From Frankiales bacterium (GTDB lineage Bacteria; Actinomycetota; Actinomycetes; Mycobacteriales; SCTD01), in contig JAODNF010000491.1 in NCBI GenBank assembly GCA_025464915.1, forward strand, positions 1 to 16,709: a DNA stretch of 16,709 nucleotides, read 5' to 3'. Under the pieces are notes generated by a model, which saw only the letters and a list, made by a program, of their open reading frames with translations, was not told where the DNA came from and made no database searches. Positions 6,845-14,527 of the stretch are shown piece by piece. Both the position numbers and the translations under genes were made by a program. How positions within the stretch are numbered: position 1 is the stretch's first letter; each line of letters opens with the position of its first letter.

Positions 6845-8091
6845 GACGCTTCTCCCTGATCGAGCTGATCGACTGTCTTCATGGTCCAGGTACCGGGCAG
6901 GTCGACGACACCCGCCCCCGCTGCACCGTGGCCGGGCTGCACATGCAGCGCGAACGCCTGGTCGCGGTAGTCGTAGACGTGCGCCATGGTCGTGTCCACC
7001 ACGGCTGCGGTCACCACGAACGCTCCCGGCTGGAGCAGCAGCCGGTCCATCCGGAAGTCGACATGGCCGGCGCCCCTCGGCGTACCGGTCATGACCGAGC
7101 CCTCCCGGGAGTTCGGCCCGGCAACGTGCGTGCCGCTCTCGTGGTGGAAGGCAAGTCCGAACACGGGTTCGGTCACCGGCTGGTGCACCTCGTAGTGCAT
7201 CCGCACGGTGAGCGGTTCTCCGGTCGTCCCGACGGGCGAGGGCGTGCCGGTGGCGTCGAGGAACTCGAGCTTGCTGATGGTGATCTCGCGGCTGCCGCGC
7301 CGGCTGTGGCTGTCATCGATCTCCTCGGCGTGGCCGAGTCGGTCGGACTCTGTCTTGTTCACGGCGCGGAGGTACTCGTCGACAACGGTGAGGGCCTTGC
7401 CCTCCGCGCGCATCTGGCCGTGGTCGAGCCACAGGGCGTGGTCACACAGCGTCTGCACAAGCGGCAGCGAGTGCGAGACGAAGCAGATCGTCACGCCCTT
7501 GCGGCGCAGCTTGTAGAGGTGGTCGAAGCACTTGCGCTGGAAGTCCTCGTCTCCGACGGCGACGATCTCGTCGATGAGCAGGATCTCCGGGTCCAGGTTG
7601 ACCGCGATGGCGAACCCGAGCCGGACGTACATGCCGGAGCTGTAGACCTTCACCGGCGCGTCGATGAACTGCAGCGGGATGCCGCTGAACTCGATGATCT
7701 CCTCGAGCGAGGCGTCGATCTGCTTGCGCGTCATGCCCAGGATGGAACCGTTGAGGAAGACGTTCTCCCGTCCTGACAGCTCCGGGTGGAAGCCGGCGCC
7801 GAGCTCGATCATCGAGCTGACGCGGCCCGCCGCCATCACAGCGCCGCTGGTCGGCCGGTGGATGCTGGCGAGCAGCTTGAGCATCGTGGACTTGCCGGAG
7901 CCGTTGTGCCCGATCAGGCCGTAGGTCGAACCGCGAGGCACTTCGAACGACACGTCCTTCAGCGCCCAGAACTCGTCCGAGCCCTTCGGCCGGCCGCGCA
8001 CGAAGCGCTCCTTGATGTTGGTCCGCCGGTCAGAGTGCAGATCGAACTTCTTGCTCACCGCTTCGACCCGGATCGCGACGTCGTCGGTCAC
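6841..8091 (-). CDS. wzt: Polysaccharide ABC transporter ATP-binding protein with C-terminal recognition domain (Wzt type), 416 aa
   Basis: The ATPase that powers export of a lipid-linked polysaccharide across the cytoplasmic membrane together with the adjacent permease. The ATPase domain (about 1-245) has Walker A GHNGSGKST (61-69), the family-typical ELGAGFHPELSGRENVFLNG (96-115), signature YSSGM (150-154), Walker B ILLIDE (170-175) and the switch His in FVSHS (H207). A further 170 residues follow: a linker, then a beta-rich domain (about 268-395: ITISKLEFLDATG, GEPLTVRMHYEV, PVFGLAFHHESGTHVAG, LLLQPGAFVVTAAVVD). This is the layout of the Wzt C-terminal domain that in E. coli O9a binds the capped end of the glycan. 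The GTG start overlaps the permease stop (GTGA), with GGAGG shortly upstream. Confidence 0.94.
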   Translation of the reverse strand: MTDDVAIRVEAVSKKFDLHSDRRTNIKERFVRGRPKGSDEFWALKDVSFEVPRGSTYGLIGHNGSGKSTMLKLLASIHRPTSGAVMAAGRVSSMIELGAGFHPELSGRENVFLNGSILGMTRKQIDASLEEIIEFSGIPLQFIDAPVKVYSSGMYVRLGFAIAVNLDPEILLIDEIVAVGDEDFQRKCFDHLYKLRRKGVTICFVSHSLPLVQTLCDHALWLDHGQMRAEGKALTVVDEYLRAVNKTESDRLGHAEEIDDSHSRRGSREITISKLEFLDATGTPSPVGTTGEPLTVRMHYEVHQPVTEPVFGLAFHHESGTHVAGPNSREGSVMTGTPRGAGHVDFRMDRLLLQPGAFVVTAAVVDTTMAHVYDYRDQAFALHVQPGHGAAGAGVVDLPGTWTMKTVDQLDQGEAS

Positions 8092-8897
8092 AGCTCCTCC
8101 GCCACGTCGCGCGCCCCGCGCTCGAAGTAGGTGAAGCCCAGCAGGAAGACGACCACGCTGATGACCAGCAGGGCCAGCAGCCGCGCGGCGCTGGGGACCT
8201 GGAGCCGGTACACGCAGTCGCGGAAGGCCTCGACGAACTGGGTCAGCGGGTTGAACTGGAGGATCCGACGCAGGGGCACGCCGTCGTGATGCTCAGGGAC
8301 GATGTCGAGCTTGTAGATGATCGGCGTCCCGTAGAACAGCAGGTTCATGCCGATCGACACGATGTACGAGACGTCGCGGTACTTCACGTTGAGCCGTGCC
8401 AGAACAAGTCCTAGCCCCAGGGCGAACAGGGCGAGCATGGCGAGCAGAACCGGTAGCAGCAGGAACGTGAAGCTCACGTTGCGCGCCAGGAGCATCACGA
8501 AGACGAGCAGACCGATCTCGATGCCCGCCTGGTAGAGGGTCGCCGCCGCTCCCCCGATGACAGGCGCGAACGGCGGGAAGTAGATCTTCTTGAGCAGCGG
8601 TCCGGCGCCGACCAGGGCGCTGATCGCGCCGGTCACCACGGCGTTGAAGAAGTTCCACGCGACCAGCGCGGTGAACAGGTAGACCGCGAAGTTGCGCAGG
8701 TGCCCGTTGCCCGCGACCTCAGGCGTCTGCCGCAGGAAGATGCCGAAGACGAGCGAGTAGATCGCTAGCGTGGCGAGCGGGTTGAGCAGCGACCAGAGCT
8801 GACCGAGCGCGCTGCCCTTGTACTTCCCCCGGAGCTCGCGCTGCGCGAAGTTGCCGATCAGACCCCGAAAGGTCCAGATCGCGGAGAGCTGCGGCAT
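8088..8897 (-). CDS. wzm: Polysaccharide ABC transporter permease (Wzm/TagG type), 269 aa
   Basis: The membrane channel subunit of the exporter, of the ABC-2 family, presumably a homodimer. The N-terminal amphipathic segment ends in the family hallmark KYKGSALGQLWSLLNPL (25-41). Six hydrophobic segments can be seen at about 37-56, 68-90, 111-136, 142-167, 176-198 and 238-256, with LNVKYRDVSYIV (169-180) before the fifth and FNPLTQFVEAFRDCVY (215-230) before the last; both are typical of Wzm and TagG proteins. The length is normal. The ATG is the only start that gives a proper N-terminus. It is the first gene of the minus-strand operon and overlaps wzt by four bases. Confidence 0.94.
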   Translation of the reverse strand: MPQLSAIWTFRGLIGNFAQRELRGKYKGSALGQLWSLLNPLATLAIYSLVFGIFLRQTPEVAGNGHLRNFAVYLFTALVAWNFFNAVVTGAISALVGAGPLLKKIYFPPFAPVIGGAAATLYQAGIEIGLLVFVMLLARNVSFTFLLLPVLLAMLALFALGLGLVLARLNVKYRDVSYIVSIGMNLLFYGTPIIYKLDIVPEHHDGVPLRRILQFNPLTQFVEAFRDCVYRLQVPSAARLLALLVISVVVFLLGFTYFERGARDVAEEL

Positions 8898-8987
8898 CGG
8901 TCTCGTCTACTAGAGGGCAGGAACCCGCCCACTCTAGGGGATCAAGGCCTCACTCCCAGGGTCCCCGAGCGCGTGGCGCCGTCACCG
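8898..8987. promoter_or_regulatory. Divergent intergenic region with an imperfect inverted repeat
   Basis: This stretch separates wzm (minus) from the lipoprotein gene (plus) and must hold the export operon promoter. On the minus strand TAGAGT (8936-8931) could be a -10, giving a leader of about 27 bases, but no -35 is evident. The same TAGAGT begins an imperfect inverted repeat (8911-8918 against 8927-8936, TAGAGGGC versus GCCCACTCTA) that could be an operator or leader hairpin. Confidence 0.35.
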
Positions 8988-8993
8988 TAGGGT
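8988..8993 (+). promoter_or_regulatory. Candidate leaderless -10 element for the DUF4232 lipoprotein
   Basis: TAGGGT ends seven bases before the GTG at 9001, so the predicted transcript begins at the start codon. No Shine-Dalgarno sequence lies at a normal distance from this GTG, which fits leaderless translation. The -35 region is not recognisable. Confidence 0.45.
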
Positions 8994-9000
8994 CGAACCC

Positions 9001-9603
9001 GTGCGCACCCCCGGCAAGCTCGTGAGCCTGGTCACCCTGGCCCTGGCCGCCGCCTGCTCCTCCTCCACCCCGACCGCTGTGGAGACGCCGACCCCGACGC
9101 CGTCCCCCACCGCGACGGTGGTCGTACCTCCCAGCCCAACGGCCTCCCCCACCCCCAGCGCAACCCCGACCCCCGTCGTACCGACCGGGAGCGAGTCGCC
9201 GGCTCCGCTGGGCCAGCCCACCTGCAAGGCCTCGGCGGTGACCATCACGGACGCCGACACGGTCGTGAAGCCCGGTTACCGGGCCGAGGTGTACGTGCTG
9301 CGGACCACCGGCGCCCCGTGCCAGCTGACGGGCTACCCGAGCGTGCTCGTCAACGGCGCGACCGTGACCCGCGGCGGCAGCGGCCTGCCGCCGGAGACCG
9401 TGCACGCCTACACCCTGAGCCGCGCGACGTCCCTGAGCTTCGCGCTCGCCACCGCCCGTCCCGGCGCGAGCTGCGACGACCAGACCGCCATCACGGTCAC
9501 GCTGCCCGGCACGAGCCAGCCGCGCGGGGTCGTCACCGACCTTCGGGTCTGCGACCACCAGCTCGGGGTCTCGCCCGTGCACCGGCTCGGGGACGACGAG
9601 TGA
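9001..9603 (+). CDS. DUF4232-type secreted lipoprotein, 200 aa
   Basis: An exported, lipid-anchored protein of unknown function. Residues 1-18 form a short signal peptide ending in a lipobox (LAAAC, Cys19), followed by CSSSTP. Residues 24-70 are a Pro/Thr/Ser-rich spacer, likely disordered and spanning the cell wall. The rest (about 72-195) resembles DUF4232: a Cys near the start of the domain (PTCKAS), LRTTGAPCQLTGYPSVLV and a later GASCDDQTAITVTLPG and VCDHQL, giving four cysteines that could form two disulfides. Actinomycetes often carry several such lipoproteins; their role is not established. The GTG start is chosen because it gives the complete lipoprotein signal. The stop lies 69 bases before the cell-wall hydrolase gene, so the two could share a transcript. 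Confidence 0.85.
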   Translation: MRTPGKLVSLVTLALAAACSSSTPTAVETPTPTPSPTATVVVPPSPTASPTPSATPTPVVPTGSESPAPLGQPTCKASAVTITDADTVVKPGYRAEVYVLRTTGAPCQLTGYPSVLVNGATVTRGGSGLPPETVHAYTLSRATSLSFALATARPGASCDDQTAITVTLPGTSQPRGVVTDLRVCDHQLGVSPVHRLGDDE

Positions 9604-9659
9604 GGTTCGTGTGACTCAAGGGACATGCTGAACGGGACGAAGGCACCATGGGGTAGGCG

Positions 9660-9665
9660 AGGAGG
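9660..9665 (+). promoter_or_regulatory. Ribosome binding site that fixes the GTG start at 9673
   Basis: AGGAGG with a seven-base spacer before GTG 9673. It decides between this GTG and an in-frame ATG at 9625, which has no RBS and would put 16 polar and basic residues before the signal peptide. Confidence 0.85.
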
Positions 9666-9672
9666 TCGGCAG

Positions 9673-12423
9673 GTGCACACGCGCTGGGCGCTGGTGGTCG
9701 GGACAGCAGCAGCGCTGCTGGCGACGGTCTTGGGCGTGCCCGCCGTCGCCGCGCCACCCACACCGACCGGCCTGAGCGCCGCCATCGAGGTCTTCCAGCC
9801 CTACGTCGGCCAGTCCACGTGCGATCCCGTGGCCAAGCCGGGCGTCAAGGCCTTCATGAACCTGCTCCTCGACACCTACCCGGACACCGGCAGCGACGGC
9901 ATCGTCCGCGACTGCGGCACCGGCGGCCAGAGCGAGCACAAGGAGGGCCGCGCCTTCGACTGGCAGGTCTCCGCCGCGAACGCGAGCGACGTGCGGCACG
10001 TCAACGACGTGATGGCGTGGTTGCTGGCCACCGACGAGTTCGGCAACAAGGACGCCGTCTTCCGGCGCGTCGGGCTGATGTACATGATCTGGAACAAGCG
10101 CATCTGGAAGGGCTACCAGGCCGACAAGGGCTGGCAGCCCTACAGCGGTACGAGCGAGCACACCGATCACGTGCACTTCTCGTTCGGCTGGGCCGGCGCC
10201 AACAAGTCGACGTCGTACTGGACCGGGCACGTGGCCGCGACCAGCTACGGCCCCGGGCAGAAGCCGCCGCTGCCGACCGTGACCCCCGTCGCGGTCGCCG
10301 CCAACCTGCCCGTGCTGGCCTCGTTCGGCTCGCTCAGCCTGACCCCGGCGTCCACGGGTGACGCCGTTGCCGCGCTGCAGAAGGGCCTGAAGCTGCCCTC
10401 GACCGGCACCTGGACCTCGGACACCACCGACGCGGTGCAGCAGTTCCAGCAGCAGCAGGGGCTGGCGGTCTCGTCGACCTGGACCCCTGACGCGTGGCTG
10501 CGGCTGTTCCCGAAGCCCACCGTTCCCTTCGGCTCGGTCGAGCACGTCGACCCGGCCCGCGGCCCGATGAACGTGACGGGCTGGGCCCTCGACGCCGGGG
10601 CGGACGTCCCGCTGCAGGTCCACGTCTACGTCGACGGCGTCTTCGCGCAGTCGACGACCACGGACCAGGCGCGACCGGACGTCACGGCGACCTACACGCA
10701 GTACGGCGCTGCGCACGGCTTCCGCGTCCCGCTGCAGCTGTCCGACGGCCCGCACGAGATCTGCGCCTACGCGTTCAACGCGCCCGGGACCGCTGGCGCC
10801 ACCGGCAAGCTCGGATGCCTCACCACCAACGTGCAGCACGGTCCGGTGGGAGCCCTCGAGTCGCTCGCGCAGACCCCCGCCGGCATCCGCGCCACCGGCT
10901 GGGCGCTGGACGGCGACAGCGACTCCCCCATCGGCGTGCACCTGCTCGTCGACGACGTGACAACGCTGGTCGTGCCCTCGGCCGAGACCCCTCGGCCGGA
11001 CCTCGCTGGCCGGTTCCCCGACTACGCCCCGGGCCACGGCTTCGAGGTCCCGCTCGACCTCGCCGACGGGGACCACAAGGTCTGCGCCTTCGGCATCAAC
11101 GCCGACAGCACGCCCGGCGCCAACAACCTGCTCGGCTGCCGTGCCCTCACCGTCGTGCACTCGAGCGTCGGCGTGCTCGACCCGCTGGCGACACCGCCGG
11201 GCTCGGTCACGGTGACGGGAGCCGCACTGGACCCCGACACCCCCGATCCGGTGAGCGCCGACCTCTACGTCGACGACAGCTTCCTCAAGCGGACACCGGC
11301 ATCCGTCACCCGTCCCGCGCAGACCGCCTACGCCGCCTGGGGCGACGGCCACGGCTTCTCCGCCTCGCTCGTCCTCGCCGACGGCACCCACAAGGTCTGC
11401 GCCTACGCGATCAACGCCTCGGGCACCCCCGGCGGCAACCGGCTGCTCGGCTGCCAGTCGGTGCTCGTCTCGCACGCGCCGACCGGCGCGCTCGAGAGCA
11501 CGGGCCAGACGGTCGACGGTCTCGTCGTCAGCGGGTGGGCCCTCGACCCCGACACGGCAGCCTCGTCCGCCGTGCGGGTCTCCGTCGACGGCGGCGCGCC
11601 GGTCGAGAGCCGCGCCAGCGCGTCGCGCGAGGACATCGCCGCGCGCTACCCCGGACTGGGCGCGCTGCACGGGTACCGGGTCGTGGTCCCGGGCCTGTCC
11701 GAGGGCTCGCACCAGGTCTGCGTGACCCTGCTCAACGTGTCCGGCAGCCCCGGCTCACCGACCGCGCTGCCCTGCGTCGCGGCGGTCGTCCGCCACAGCC
11801 CGATCGGGGTGGCCCCGGTCCTCGGCCGGCAAGGCAACGCCGTCACGGTGAGCGGCTGGGCGGTCGACCCCGACACGACCGACGCCCTCGAGACCCACCT
11901 GTACGTCGACGGCGCGTTCGTGACGAAGACCGTCGCCTCGGCCGTCCGCTCCGACCTGCCCGCTCCGTGGTCCGGCTACGGCACCGGCCACGGCTGGACG
12001 GCCTCCCTGGACCTGGCCGCCGGCTCGCACAAGGTCTGCGCCTACGGCATCAACATCGGGTCCGGCACCAACGCCCTGCTCGGCTGCACCACGACCGTCG
12101 TGAAGCACTCCCCGCTCGGCAACCTCACGTCGGTCACCAGGCGCTCGGACGGCCTGGCCGTCTACGGCTGGGCCATCGACCCCGACACCACGGGTGGTGT
12201 GACGGTCCGCATCACCTTCGACGGCAAGCCCGTGCGCGTCCTCGGCGCCGTGCTGTCCCGCGCCGACGTCGGCTCCGCCTACCCCGACTACGGCCCCAGG
12301 CACGGCTTCTCGACGCTGCTCCACCCCGGCAAGGGCAAGCACACCGTCTGCGCCGGTGCCGACAACGCGAAGGACACCCCCGGCACCGCCAGCGGCCTCG
12401 GCTGCCGCACCCTCACGATCTAG
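9673..12423 (+). CDS. Secreted M15-like cell-wall peptidase with PG-binding domain and six C-terminal repeats, 916 aa
   Basis: Predicted to act outside the membrane on peptidoglycan peptides. Numbered from the GTG, residues 1-26 are a Sec signal peptide (cleavage after AVA, before APP). A domain at about 40-180 carries the LAS/M15 zinc pattern: SEHKEGRAFD (S87 to D96, with H89 and D96 as ligands) and HTDHVHFSF (H166 as probable base and H168 as third ligand), in the ARB_07466-like arrangement. Residues about 224-280 look like a peptidoglycan-binding repeat (GDAVAALQKGLKLPSTGTW, AVQQFQQQQGL). From residue 285 six repeats follow to the C-terminus. It could be a D,D- or L,D-carboxypeptidase or an endopeptidase; which one is not decidable. 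It ends 102 bases before the convergent rmlD stop. Confidence 0.87.
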   Translation: MHTRWALVVGTAAALLATVLGVPAVAAPPTPTGLSAAIEVFQPYVGQSTCDPVAKPGVKAFMNLLLDTYPDTGSDGIVRDCGTGGQSEHKEGRAFDWQVSAANASDVRHVNDVMAWLLATDEFGNKDAVFRRVGLMYMIWNKRIWKGYQADKGWQPYSGTSEHTDHVHFSFGWAGANKSTSYWTGHVAATSYGPGQKPPLPTVTPVAVAANLPVLASFGSLSLTPASTGDAVAALQKGLKLPSTGTWTSDTTDAVQQFQQQQGLAVSSTWTPDAWLRLFPKPTVPFGSVEHVDPARGPMNVTGWALDAGADVPLQVHVYVDGVFAQSTTTDQARPDVTATYTQYGAAHGFRVPLQLSDGPHEICAYAFNAPGTAGATGKLGCLTTNVQHGPVGALESLAQTPAGIRATGWALDGDSDSPIGVHLLVDDVTTLVVPSAETPRPDLAGRFPDYAPGHGFEVPLDLADGDHKVCAFGINADSTPGANNLLGCRALTVVHSSVGVLDPLATPPGSVTVTGAALDPDTPDPVSADLYVDDSFLKRTPASVTRPAQTAYAAWGDGHGFSASLVLADGTHKVCAYAINASGTPGGNRLLGCQSVLVSHAPTGALESTGQTVDGLVVSGWALDPDTAASSAVRVSVDGGAPVESRASASREDIAARYPGLGALHGYRVVVPGLSEGSHQVCVTLLNVSGSPGSPTALPCVAAVVRHSPIGVAPVLGRQGNAVTVSGWAVDPDTTDALETHLYVDGAFVTKTVASAVRSDLPAPWSGYGTGHGWTASLDLAAGSHKVCAYGINIGSGTNALLGCTTTVVKHSPLGNLTSVTRRSDGLAVYGWAIDPDTTGGVTVRITFDGKPVRVLGAVLSRADVGSAYPDYGPRHGFSTLLHPGKGKHTVCAGADNAKDTPGTASGLGCRTLTI
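10525..12420 (+). repeat. Six tandem ~105-residue coding repeats (GWALDPD type)
   Basis: Units begin at 10525, 10843, 11164, 11479, 11800 and 12112 and encode 106, 107, 105, 107, 104 and 103 residues. Each shows (P/S)xG near the start, G(W/A)A(L/V/I)D about 18-22 residues in, a VDG/VDD strand, a PDY/GYG-xxHG(F/W/Y) turn, and H-x-(V/I)-C ... C near the end, suggesting one disulfide per unit. They have diverged (clearly different codons), so this is an old duplication rather than a recent expansion. The repeats are probably beta-sandwich modules for wall or glycan binding; that role is inferred. Confidence 0.88.
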
Positions 12424-12525
12424 CCCGGCCCACCTTCCGATCCGGTTCAACCGGTTCGGCCCTCACTCAGCCTGCAACCGATCAGGTCGCGGGGCACCCG
12501 CCTGCCACCAGTTCGTCAGCGCCGG
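12424..12525. terminator. Convergent intergenic region with short palindromes
   Basis: Between the convergent wall-protein gene and rmlD. CCGGTT-C-AACCGG (12442-12454) is a perfect palindrome and GCGGG-GCA-CCCGC (12489-12501) a small hairpin. Either could help end transcription from one side, but stems are short and there is no T-run. Confidence 0.3.
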
Positions 12526-13437
12526 TCAGGCGCCGCGGAGCGCGTCGCCCTCGACCTCGAAGGCCTCACGCAGCGCGTCGCGCCAGTCCGGGAAGGGCGG
12601 CAGGCCGGCGGCGTCCCACTTCTCACCGGACATCACCGAGTACGCCGGACGGGTGGCGGGGGTGACGAAGCTGGCCGAGTCCGTGGGTGACACCCGCGAC
12701 GGGTCCGCGCCGAGCTCCTCGAAGATGGCCTGCGCGAAGCCGAACCACGACGTCTGGCCGCGGTTGGTGCCGTGGTAGCTGCCCGGCGCCACGTCGGCCC
12801 GCGCGATGTCGAGCAGCCGCGCCGACAGGTGCCCGGCCCAGGTCGGCGACCCGACCTGGTCGGCGATGAAGCTGCAGGTGTCGCGCTCGCGCTCGAGGCG
12901 GCAGACCGTCTTCACGATGTTCGGGCCGCCGGCGCCGTAGAGCCACGCCGTCCGGACGATCCAGTGCGCGTCCGGGAGGATCTCCGCGATCGCCAGCTCG
13001 CCGGCCAGCTTGGTGCGGCCGTACGCGTTCGTCGGGCCCTTGGGGTCGTCCGGCTCGTAGGGCGAGGTCCCGTCACCCGGGAAGACGTAGTCGGTCGACA
13101 CGTGCACGAGACCGGCGCCGACCTCCTGGCACGCCGTCGCCAGCAGTGCCGGCGCGGTCGCGTTGACCGCGTAGGCCAGCTCCTCCTGCTCCTCGGCCTT
13201 GTCGACGGCCGTGTAGGCGGCGGGGTTGAGCACGACGAGCTTGTGGTCGGGGTTGTCCGAGCGCACGACGCGTGCCCACTCCTGGACCGTGTCGCGGGTC
13301 GCGAACGGGTCCGTGAGGTCGACCTCGGGCAGGTCGATCCCGCGGGCGAACGCGATGTCGGGAGCCGCGTGGGCCTTGCGCATCAGGTCGGTGCCGAGCT
13401 GGCCCTTGCACCCCGTGATGAGCAGCGCGAGCGCCAT
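12526..13437 (-). CDS. rmlD: dTDP-4-dehydrorhamnose reductase, 303 aa
   Basis: Catalyses the last step of dTDP-L-rhamnose synthesis: NAD(P)H-dependent reduction of dTDP-4-keto-L-rhamnose, in the cytoplasm. The Rossmann motif is LLITGCKGQLG (5-15). STDYVFPGD (114-122) and YGRTK (139-143) supply the SDR catalytic Ser/Thr, Tyr and Lys, and FIADQVGSPTWAGHL (190-204) is an RmlD hallmark. The length is normal. A long upstream extension in this frame lies inside rmlB and is an artefact: the real ATG overlaps the rmlB stop by one base (TGATG), with AAGG about ten bases before it. It forms a two-gene operon with rmlB; rmlA and rmlC are not in the window. Confidence 0.95.
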   Translation of the reverse strand: MALALLITGCKGQLGTDLMRKAHAAPDIAFARGIDLPEVDLTDPFATRDTVQEWARVVRSDNPDHKLVVLNPAAYTAVDKAEEQEELAYAVNATAPALLATACQEVGAGLVHVSTDYVFPGDGTSPYEPDDPKGPTNAYGRTKLAGELAIAEILPDAHWIVRTAWLYGAGGPNIVKTVCRLERERDTCSFIADQVGSPTWAGHLSARLLDIARADVAPGSYHGTNRGQTSWFGFAQAIFEELGADPSRVSPTDSASFVTPATRPAYSVMSGEKWDAAGLPPFPDWRDALREAFEVEGDALRGA

Positions 13438-14444
13438 CAGCCGACGACCTTCTCGCCGGCCGCGGCGTACTTCTTCTCCGTCGCGTCCTTGAACGGCCGC
13501 CACCACTGCTCGTTCGCCTTGTACCACTCGACGGTCGCCACCAGACCGGCCTGGAAGTCGTCGTACAACGGCTTCCACCCCAGCTCGGACCGGAGCTTTC
13601 CGGCGTCGATCGCGTAGCGCAGGTCGTGACCCGGGCGGTCGGTCACGGAGTCGTAGTCGTCGGCCGGTCGGCCGAAAGCGACCAGGATGGCCTCGACGAC
13701 CTCCCTGTTGTCCTTCTCGCCGTCGGCGCCGATCAGGTAGGTCTCCCCGATCCGGCCCTTGTCGATGATCGTCCAGACCGCCGAGTTGTGGTCGTCGACG
13801 TGGATCCAGTCGCGGACGTTCTCGCCCTTGCCGTAGAGCTTGGGCCGGCCGCCGTCGATGACGTTGGTGATCTGCCGCGGGATGAACTTCTCCACGTGCT
13901 GGTAGGGCCCGTAGTTGTTGCTGCAGTTGCTGATCGTCGCCTGCAGCCCGAAGGACCGCACCCACGCGCGGACCAGCAGGTCCGAGCCGGCCTTGGTCGA
14001 GGAGTAGGGAGAGGACGGGTTGTACGGCGTATCCTCGGTGAACCGCTTCGGGTCGTCGAGCTCGAGGTCGCCGTAGACCTCGTCGGTCGAGACGTGGTGC
14101 AGGCGGCGGCCGTGCCGGCGGCAGGCCTCGAGGATGGTGAAGGTGCCGACGATGTTGGTCTGCACGAAGGGCGACGGGTCGTTCAGCGAGTTGTCGTTGT
14201 GCGACTCGGCCGCGAAGTGCACGACCAGGTCCGCCGCGCCGACCAGCTCGTCCATGAGCTTCGCGTCCGCGATGTCGCCCTCGACGAAGCAGATCCGGTC
14301 CTTCACCGGGTCGAGCGAGGTGCCGTCGCTGGCGTAGGTCAGCTTGTCGAGGACCGTGACCTCGGCGTCAGGGCGGTTCGCGAGGGTCCAGTGGACGAAG
14401 TTGGCGCCGATGAAGCCGGCGCCACCGGTGACGAGGATGCGCAT
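13437..14444 (-). CDS. rmlB: dTDP-glucose 4,6-dehydratase, 335 aa
   Basis: Converts dTDP-D-glucose to dTDP-4-keto-6-deoxy-D-glucose with tightly bound NAD+, the second step toward dTDP-L-rhamnose. It shows GGAGFIG (7-13), HFAAESH(N/V)D (76-84), STDEVYGD (119-126, catalytic Thr/Asp/Glu), YSSTK (147-151), NCSNNYGPYQ (173-182), EKFIPR (185-190), YGKGENVRDWIHV (204-216) and DRPGHDLRYAID (269-280), all standard for RmlB. The ATG follows a candidate leaderless -10. It is the first gene of the rmlBD operon. The product would feed the rhamnosyltransferase-like enzymes encoded at 1-6844. Confidence 0.97.
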   Translation of the reverse strand: MRILVTGGAGFIGANFVHWTLANRPDAEVTVLDKLTYASDGTSLDPVKDRICFVEGDIADAKLMDELVGAADLVVHFAAESHNDNSLNDPSPFVQTNIVGTFTILEACRRHGRRLHHVSTDEVYGDLELDDPKRFTEDTPYNPSSPYSSTKAGSDLLVRAWVRSFGLQATISNCSNNYGPYQHVEKFIPRQITNVIDGGRPKLYGKGENVRDWIHVDDHNSAVWTIIDKGRIGETYLIGADGEKDNREVVEAILVAFGRPADDYDSVTDRPGHDLRYAIDAGKLRSELGWKPLYDDFQAGLVATVEWYKANEQWWRPFKDATEKKYAAAGEKVVG

Positions 14445-14450
14445 GCCGCC

Positions 14451-14456
14451 ATTGTC
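14451..14456 (-). promoter_or_regulatory. Candidate leaderless -10 element of rmlBD
   Basis: The minus strand reads GACAAT followed by six bases and then the rmlB ATG, so transcription could start at or next to the start codon. There is no Shine-Dalgarno sequence at a normal distance. TTACCT 19 bases further upstream is a poor -35. Confidence 0.4.
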
Positions 14457-14488
14457 CCAGAAGGGACTCCGCGCCAGGTAACACGAGG

Positions 14489-14512
14489 GGCCGGGCCCCG
14501 AGGGGCCCGGCC
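14489..14512 (-). terminator. GC-rich terminator hairpin after the 208-aa secreted protein gene
   Basis: GGCCGGGCCCC (14489-14499) and GGGGCCCGGCC (14502-14512) are perfectly complementary across two bases; a real loop would open the top one or two pairs. It begins 16 bases after the stop of the minus-strand gene at 14528, in the right place to insulate rmlB from it. No T-run follows. Confidence 0.7.
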
Positions 14513-14527
14513 GCCGGTGCTGCGTGG

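Noticed and set aside
3047..6859. A 1270-codon open frame on the plus strand, antisense to the fusion gene
   Set aside because: Its translation is an Arg/Val/Gly/Asp-rich low-complexity string without motifs. It follows from GC-rich third positions of the real minus-strand gene.
9616..11712. A 698-codon minus-strand frame across the wall peptidase gene
   Set aside because: Motif-free and Gly/Val/Arg-rich; the plus strand has an RBS, signal peptide, zinc motifs and clear protein repeats.
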